Positions 31,633 through 34,818 of a stretch of 34,818 nt of DNA are shown here, piece after piece. This DNA is from Draconibacterium orientale. Its GTDB lineage: Bacteria > Bacteroidota > Bacteroidia > Bacteroidales > FEN-979. A program made the position numbers and the translations under genes. Numbering within the stretch: position 1 is the stretch's first letter; every line of letters starts with the position of its first letter. Location: the NCBI GenBank assembly GCA_020719165.1, contig DYQT01000008.1:1-34818 (forward strand), in the 5' to 3' direction. The notes beneath the pieces were generated by a model that was not told the origin of the DNA, did not search any database, and saw nothing but the letters and a program-made list of their open reading frames with translations.

Positions 31633-32805
31633 ATGAGAAGTAAAAGCAGAGAATGGCTGACAGTATACCTGGTACTTTTCGCCTGGTTGCCTGTCGTGCT
31701 TGAAGCCCAGGTTATCACAGGGGCCACACAGACCGGGATTTATTATCCGTGGCTGCAGAACAAAAGGATCGGAGTAGTTGCAAATCAGGCATCTGTTGAC
31801 GGGAACAGCAACATTGTTGACATGCTGGTCCGTCAGGGATTTCAGGTGTTGCGGATATTTTCACCTGAACATGGCTTCCGGATTTCCGCCGAAGCTGGTC
31901 AAACCATTGGAAACAGTTTCGATTCTGTGACAGGAATCGAGGTAATATCACTTTATGGAAACAAAAAAAAGCCTTCTCCCGACGATTTGATGTCAATCGA
32001 TATCATATTGTTCGACCTTCAGGATGTTGGGGTACGTTTTTACACCTACATCTCAACGCTAAGCTATTTGATGGAAGCGTGCGCTGAAAATGAAATTACG
32101 ATGATTTTACTCGACCGGCCTAACCCAAACGGGTTTTACACAGATGGTCCGGTACTTGAGAAACACTTCACCTCCTTTGTTGGCATGCACTCTGTACCTG
32201 TTGCGTATGGAATGACCATTGGTGAATATGCGCGCATGGTAAATGGCGAAGGCTGGCTGAAGAACAAGGTGAAGTGTGATCTCAAAGTGGTTCCACTGAA
32301 AAACTATACCCATCAAACCCGCTGTATACTCCCGGTAAAACCATCACCAAATTTGCCAAACGCAACCGCTGTCAATCTTTATCCGTCTCTTTGCTTTTTT
32401 GAAGGCACCCATATCAGTGTCGGGCGGGGAACACCATTCCCTTTTCAGGTTTACGGGCACCCCGAATTCAAGCATGGCTCCTTTTCATTTACACCAGAAA
32501 GTTTACATAATGCAACGTTTCATCCTCCTTTGGCAGGAGTGAAATGTTACGGAGAGGATTTGAGACAGTTTTATTCGGAAAATCCCACCGAATCAGGTAA
32601 ACTAATTTTGAGATGGCTTATAAATGCTTATCAGGAATGGAATGGAAATCCGGGATTTTTCACGGCATATTTTAACACACTTGCCGGCAATGCAACCCTG
32701 CAGGAACAAATTAAACAGCGAAAATCAGAAAAAGAGATTCGGCAAAGCTGGCAACCGGGAATTAAGAAATTTAAAAAGATTCGAAGCAAATATCTCCTAT
32801 ACTGA
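31633..32805 (+). CDS. Exo-beta-N-acetylmuramidase NamZ-family protein (DUF1343)
   Basis: A signal peptide (VYLVLFAWLPVVLEAQ) precedes the DUF1343 domain. Family signatures are IGVVANQASV (46-55), FSPEHGFR (76-83), LFDLQDVGVRFYTYISTL (126-143), LLDRPNPNG (159-167), PVAYGMTIGEYARM, and EGTHISVGRGTPFPFQV. Characterised NamZ removes N-acetylmuramate from the non-reducing end of peptidoglycan fragments, providing MurNAc for recycling. Length (390 residues) is normal. It is exported, probably periplasmic. Its 3' end overlaps the convergent aminotransferase gene by 9 bp. It pairs functionally with Mpl elsewhere in the window. Confidence 0.93.
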   Translation: MRSKSREWLTVYLVLFAWLPVVLEAQVITGATQTGIYYPWLQNKRIGVVANQASVDGNSNIVDMLVRQGFQVLRIFSPEHGFRISAEAGQTIGNSFDSVTGIEVISLYGNKKKPSPDDLMSIDIILFDLQDVGVRFYTYISTLSYLMEACAENEITMILLDRPNPNGFYTDGPVLEKHFTSFVGMHSVPVAYGMTIGEYARMVNGEGWLKNKVKCDLKVVPLKNYTHQTRCILPVKPSPNLPNATAVNLYPSLCFFEGTHISVGRGTPFPFQVYGHPEFKHGSFSFTPESLHNATFHPPLAGVKCYGEDLRQFYSENPTESGKLILRWLINAYQEWNGNPGFFTAYFNTLAGNATLQEQIKQRKSEKEIRQSWQPGIKKFKKIRSKYLLY

Positions 32806-33999
32806 TTTTCTTCCGGGATAAACTTTAAGTCCCTCCTCCATACACTTCATGGCGTTTTTCAGGTCTGTAAGATTAAGCACATAGCTGATTCGTACTTCAT
32901 CTTTACCCCTGCCAGGGGTAGAGTAAAATCCTGTTGCGGGCGCCAACATGACGGTTTCTCCATTAAAACTGAAATCATCGAGTAACCATTGACAAAATTT
33001 ATCAGAATCATCAATTGGTAAGCGGGCAACAGCATAAAACGCACCACCGGGATTCGGGCAAAAACATCCATCCATCTGGTTTATTGACTCAACTACAATA
33101 TCTCTGCGCTTCACATACTCCTCAAGTACTTTTGTCAGATAACTTTCAGGAGTGTTAACGGCCTCTTCACCTGCGATTTGTCCAAACGTAGGCGGACTCA
33201 GCCTTGCCTGCGCAAACTTCATTGCTGTAGCGATAATATCTTTGTTTTTAGAGATCAGTACACCAATACGCACACCACATGCACTGTATCGCTTCGAAAT
33301 TGAATCCAGTAAAACCACGTTCTCATCAATTCCTTCAAGGTTCATTACGGAGTAATGGTTGTTCCCATCATAACAAAATTCGCGGTAAACCTCATCAGAA
33401 AACAGGTAAAGATCATGTTTTTTAACAATATCACGCAACAGCAGCAATTCCTCCCGCGAATAGAGGTAACCTGTAGGATTGTTGGGATTACAAATCATTA
33501 TTGCCTTCGTACGCGGAGTGATCGCCTCCTCGAATGCACTCATAGGTGGCAATCCGAAACCATTGTCGATATAGGAGGCGATCGGTTTCACAACAACCCC
33601 GGCTGCAATGGCAAACCCATTGTAATTCGCATAAAACGGCTCCGGGATAATGATCTCATCTCCGGGATTAAGACATGTTAACAGGGCGAACAAAATCCCC
33701 TCCGAACCGCCTGTTGTTACAATCATCTGATCGGGAGTGACATCGATGCCCATACGCAAATAATATTCGGCCAATTTTTTACGGTAAGAGAGTATTCCCG
33801 CTGAATGGCTATATTCAATAACCTTAAGGTCGGTATTACGAATTTTTTCAAGTACGTTTGCCGGAGTCTCGATATCCGGCTGGCCGATGTTCAGATGATA
33901 AACTTTAATTCCCCTTTTTTTCGCTTCATCAGAAAAAGGCACCAGTTTGCGTATTGGAGAGGGAGGACAAGCATGACCGCGTTCAGAAATTTCAGGCAT
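32797..33999 (-). CDS. PLP-dependent class I aminotransferase (aspartate/aromatic type)
   Basis: The 400-residue fold-type I aminotransferase contains GGSEGILFAL (97-106, cofactor phosphate region), NPNNPTG (171-177), SDEVY (Asp202, pyridine nitrogen contact), the PLP lysine Lys236 in SISKRYSACGVRIG, and a substrate carboxylate Arg in EVRISYVLN near the C-terminus. It belongs to the group annotated as aspartate or aromatic amino acid aminotransferase; the amino donor cannot be decided. The start ATG at 33999 gives MPEISERG. It lies 69 bp downstream of the DUF1573 stop, with a hairpin between, and its end overlaps the NamZ-like gene. Confidence 0.93.
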   Translation of the reverse strand: MPEISERGHACPPSPIRKLVPFSDEAKKRGIKVYHLNIGQPDIETPANVLEKIRNTDLKVIEYSHSAGILSYRKKLAEYYLRMGIDVTPDQMIVTTGGSEGILFALLTCLNPGDEIIIPEPFYANYNGFAIAAGVVVKPIASYIDNGFGLPPMSAFEEAITPRTKAIMICNPNNPTGYLYSREELLLLRDIVKKHDLYLFSDEVYREFCYDGNNHYSVMNLEGIDENVVLLDSISKRYSACGVRIGVLISKNKDIIATAMKFAQARLSPPTFGQIAGEEAVNTPESYLTKVLEEYVKRRDIVVESINQMDGCFCPNPGGAFYAVARLPIDDSDKFCQWLLDDFSFNGETVMLAPATGFYSTPGRGKDEVRISYVLNLTDLKNAMKCMEEGLKVYPGRKSV

Positions 34000-34025
34000 A
34001 TCAGAAAGTTATTAAAAGCATTAAA

Positions 34026-34042
34026 GCCAGCTTGAGGCTGGC
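34026..34042 (-). terminator. GC-rich hairpin after the DUF1573 gene
   Basis: GCCAGC - TTGAG - GCTGGC is a perfect 6-bp stem, extended with one mismatch by flanking A/T pairs, 26 bp past the DUF1573 stop. Read on the minus strand it is followed by TTTAATGCTTTTAATAAC, a broken U-rich run. It probably terminates or attenuates transcription before the aminotransferase gene. Confidence 0.5.
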
Positions 34043-34068
34043 CTTATGCAGGTAAATATTTTTTTTTA

Positions 34069-34536
34069 CTATTTAGATACCGGTGCGGCACCCTGCTCGG
34101 CTGGTTTCTCTGGTAACGTGGTAACTGGTTTTGGAGTAACACTGCCCTTGATTTGCAAAACTACTCGTGCAGTTTTTGCATTCGAGTTTATTGTAACAGT
34201 TTTATTAATGCCTCCAACATTGTTGGTATTGTAGGTTACCTTGATAACCTCACTCTTGCCGGGAAGAATTGGTTCTTGCGGCCAGGTTGGAACAGTGCAG
34301 CCGCATGAAGATTGTGGCCTGGATAATATCAATGGCTCTTTGCCAACGTTGGTAAATTTGAATTCACAGGTTCCATCACCACCCTGGACAATTGTACCAT
34401 AGTCATGAACCGTTTTCTCAAAAGAGATTTCAGGGGCATTTGGATTAACCGGTTGTTCTGCTGGTGCTGCATTTTGTGCATTGACAATAAAAACTGTGAA
34501 CATCAATAAGGCAAATGAAAAAACAAATTTTTTCAT
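34069..34536 (-). CDS. DUF1573 secreted protein
   Basis: A clear signal peptide (MKKFVFSFALLMFTVFIVNA) is followed by a Pro/Ala linker and one Ig-like DUF1573 domain. The domain contains HDYGTIVQGG, CEFKFTNVGKEPL, the family signature SSCGCT (Cys78, Cys80) and PGKSEVIKVTYNT. The C-terminal ~25 residues are a Pro/Thr/Glu/Ala tail. DUF1573 proteins are abundant in Bacteroidota, exported, and of unknown function; the paired cysteines in CGC are near-invariant. The gene appears monocistronic, given the following hairpin. Confidence 0.92.
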   Translation of the reverse strand: MKKFVFSFALLMFTVFIVNAQNAAPAEQPVNPNAPEISFEKTVHDYGTIVQGGDGTCEFKFTNVGKEPLILSRPQSSCGCTVPTWPQEPILPGKSEVIKVTYNTNNVGGINKTVTINSNAKTARVVLQIKGSVTPKPVTTLPEKPAEQGAAPVSK

Positions 34537-34576
34537 ATCAAATAATTATTAAGTTAGAACTGTGAAGAATAAGAGG

Positions 34577-34584
34577 CAAAATTA
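34577..34584 (-). promoter_or_regulatory. Probable -7 element of the DUF1573 gene
   Basis: The minus strand reads TAATTTTG (TAnnTTTG), 40 bp before the ATG at 34536. The expected -33 position carries TTC-like sequence rather than TTG. Confidence 0.4.
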
Positions 34585-34818
34585 CATTTATTTTAATTGA
34601 TGAAGCGAAATTCAAATTTCATAAACAATTTCAGAACTCCGGTGTGCAAAGATTCATTAGAATTCTGTTTTAAATTTGTAGTTCTAAAAGTGGCCATACA
34701 GGTTGAATTTCGACAGATTATCCCTGCATGCAGCTCTCATTCTTAAAAATGGCTGACATGTCAATCAGACTATTTGTGCTATCTTTGTGCGTTCTTAAAA
34801 CTTAAACTATTGACAGAA
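34585..34818 (+). promoter_or_regulatory. Upstream region of a plus-strand gene beyond the window
   Basis: No gene is visible in these last 234 bp. On the plus strand there are two -7-like octamers, TAAATTTG (34671-34678) and TATCTTTG (34780-34787), and a perfect palindrome TGACATGTCA (34754-34763) about 16 bp before the second. This suggests the control region of a gene that starts past position 34818. Neither octamer has a TTG at the -33 distance. Confidence 0.35.

Overview
The window looks like chromosomal DNA of a Bacteroidota bacterium, probably of the order Bacteroidales. The evidence is the gene set (LytTR/YehU-type two-component pair, DUF4293 next to rho, a CCC-motif-like membrane protein, DUF1573, DUF2279, a Rho with a long Pro/Arg/Glu-rich insertion), the near absence of Shine-Dalgarno sites, and several upstream elements resembling the Bacteroidota -7 consensus TAnnTTTG. 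DapF and Mpl imply a meso-diaminopimelate peptidoglycan. I see no tRNA, rRNA, CRISPR array, insertion sequence or phage gene, and no gap between genes longer than 300 bases.

Region 1 (83-8902) is the least ordinary part. Four genes encode proteins with one or two N-terminal CxxC...CxxC zinc ribbons. They are joined to a Pro/Glu/Val linker plus transmembrane helix, to an AIM24-like domain, to a transmembrane helix plus a small C-terminal domain, and to a transmembrane helix plus a large Ser-His-Asp lipase-like hydrolase. The minus-strand genes 8902->2147 form a probable operon: zinc-ribbon lipase, short zinc-ribbon protein, zinc-dependent phospholipase C-fold protein, four-helix membrane protein. 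Two lipase-type folds beside several membrane-tethered zinc ribbons suggest an undescribed envelope- or lipid-related module. That function is inference.

Region 2 (9164-11726, minus strand) is a compact operon of a LiaF-like membrane protein, a LytS/YehU-type histidine kinase and a LytTR response regulator; the last two overlap by 4 bp. A BamA/Omp85-like outer-membrane barrel follows (11923-13233).

Region 3 (13290-19160, plus strand) is a tight seven-gene run: dapF, a GNAT acetyltransferase, mltG, a DUF2279 protein, a small membrane protein, the bifunctional NAD(P)HX repair enzyme Nnr, and a small HD hydrolase resembling the (p)ppGpp hydrolase domain of SpoT. Several junctions overlap.

Region 4 (19197-27372) holds topoisomerase IV ParE, a methylmalonyl-CoA decarboxylase-like crotonase, a small phosphodiesterase, a 7-bp tandem repeat, DUF4293, rho with a well-formed promoter, mpl, and a 4Fe-4S-type CysH.

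Region 5 (27383-34536) holds a flavodoxin-less diiron metallo-beta-lactamase (ODP/FDP-like) followed by a PAS hybrid histidine kinase with a degenerate receiver, a LolC/E-type permease, a NamZ-type exo-muramidase, a class I aminotransferase and a DUF1573 secreted protein. Peptidoglycan synthesis and recycling (DapF, MltG, Mpl, NamZ) recurs through the right two thirds. Three convergent gene pairs overlap at their stop codons, which leaves no space for intrinsic terminators.
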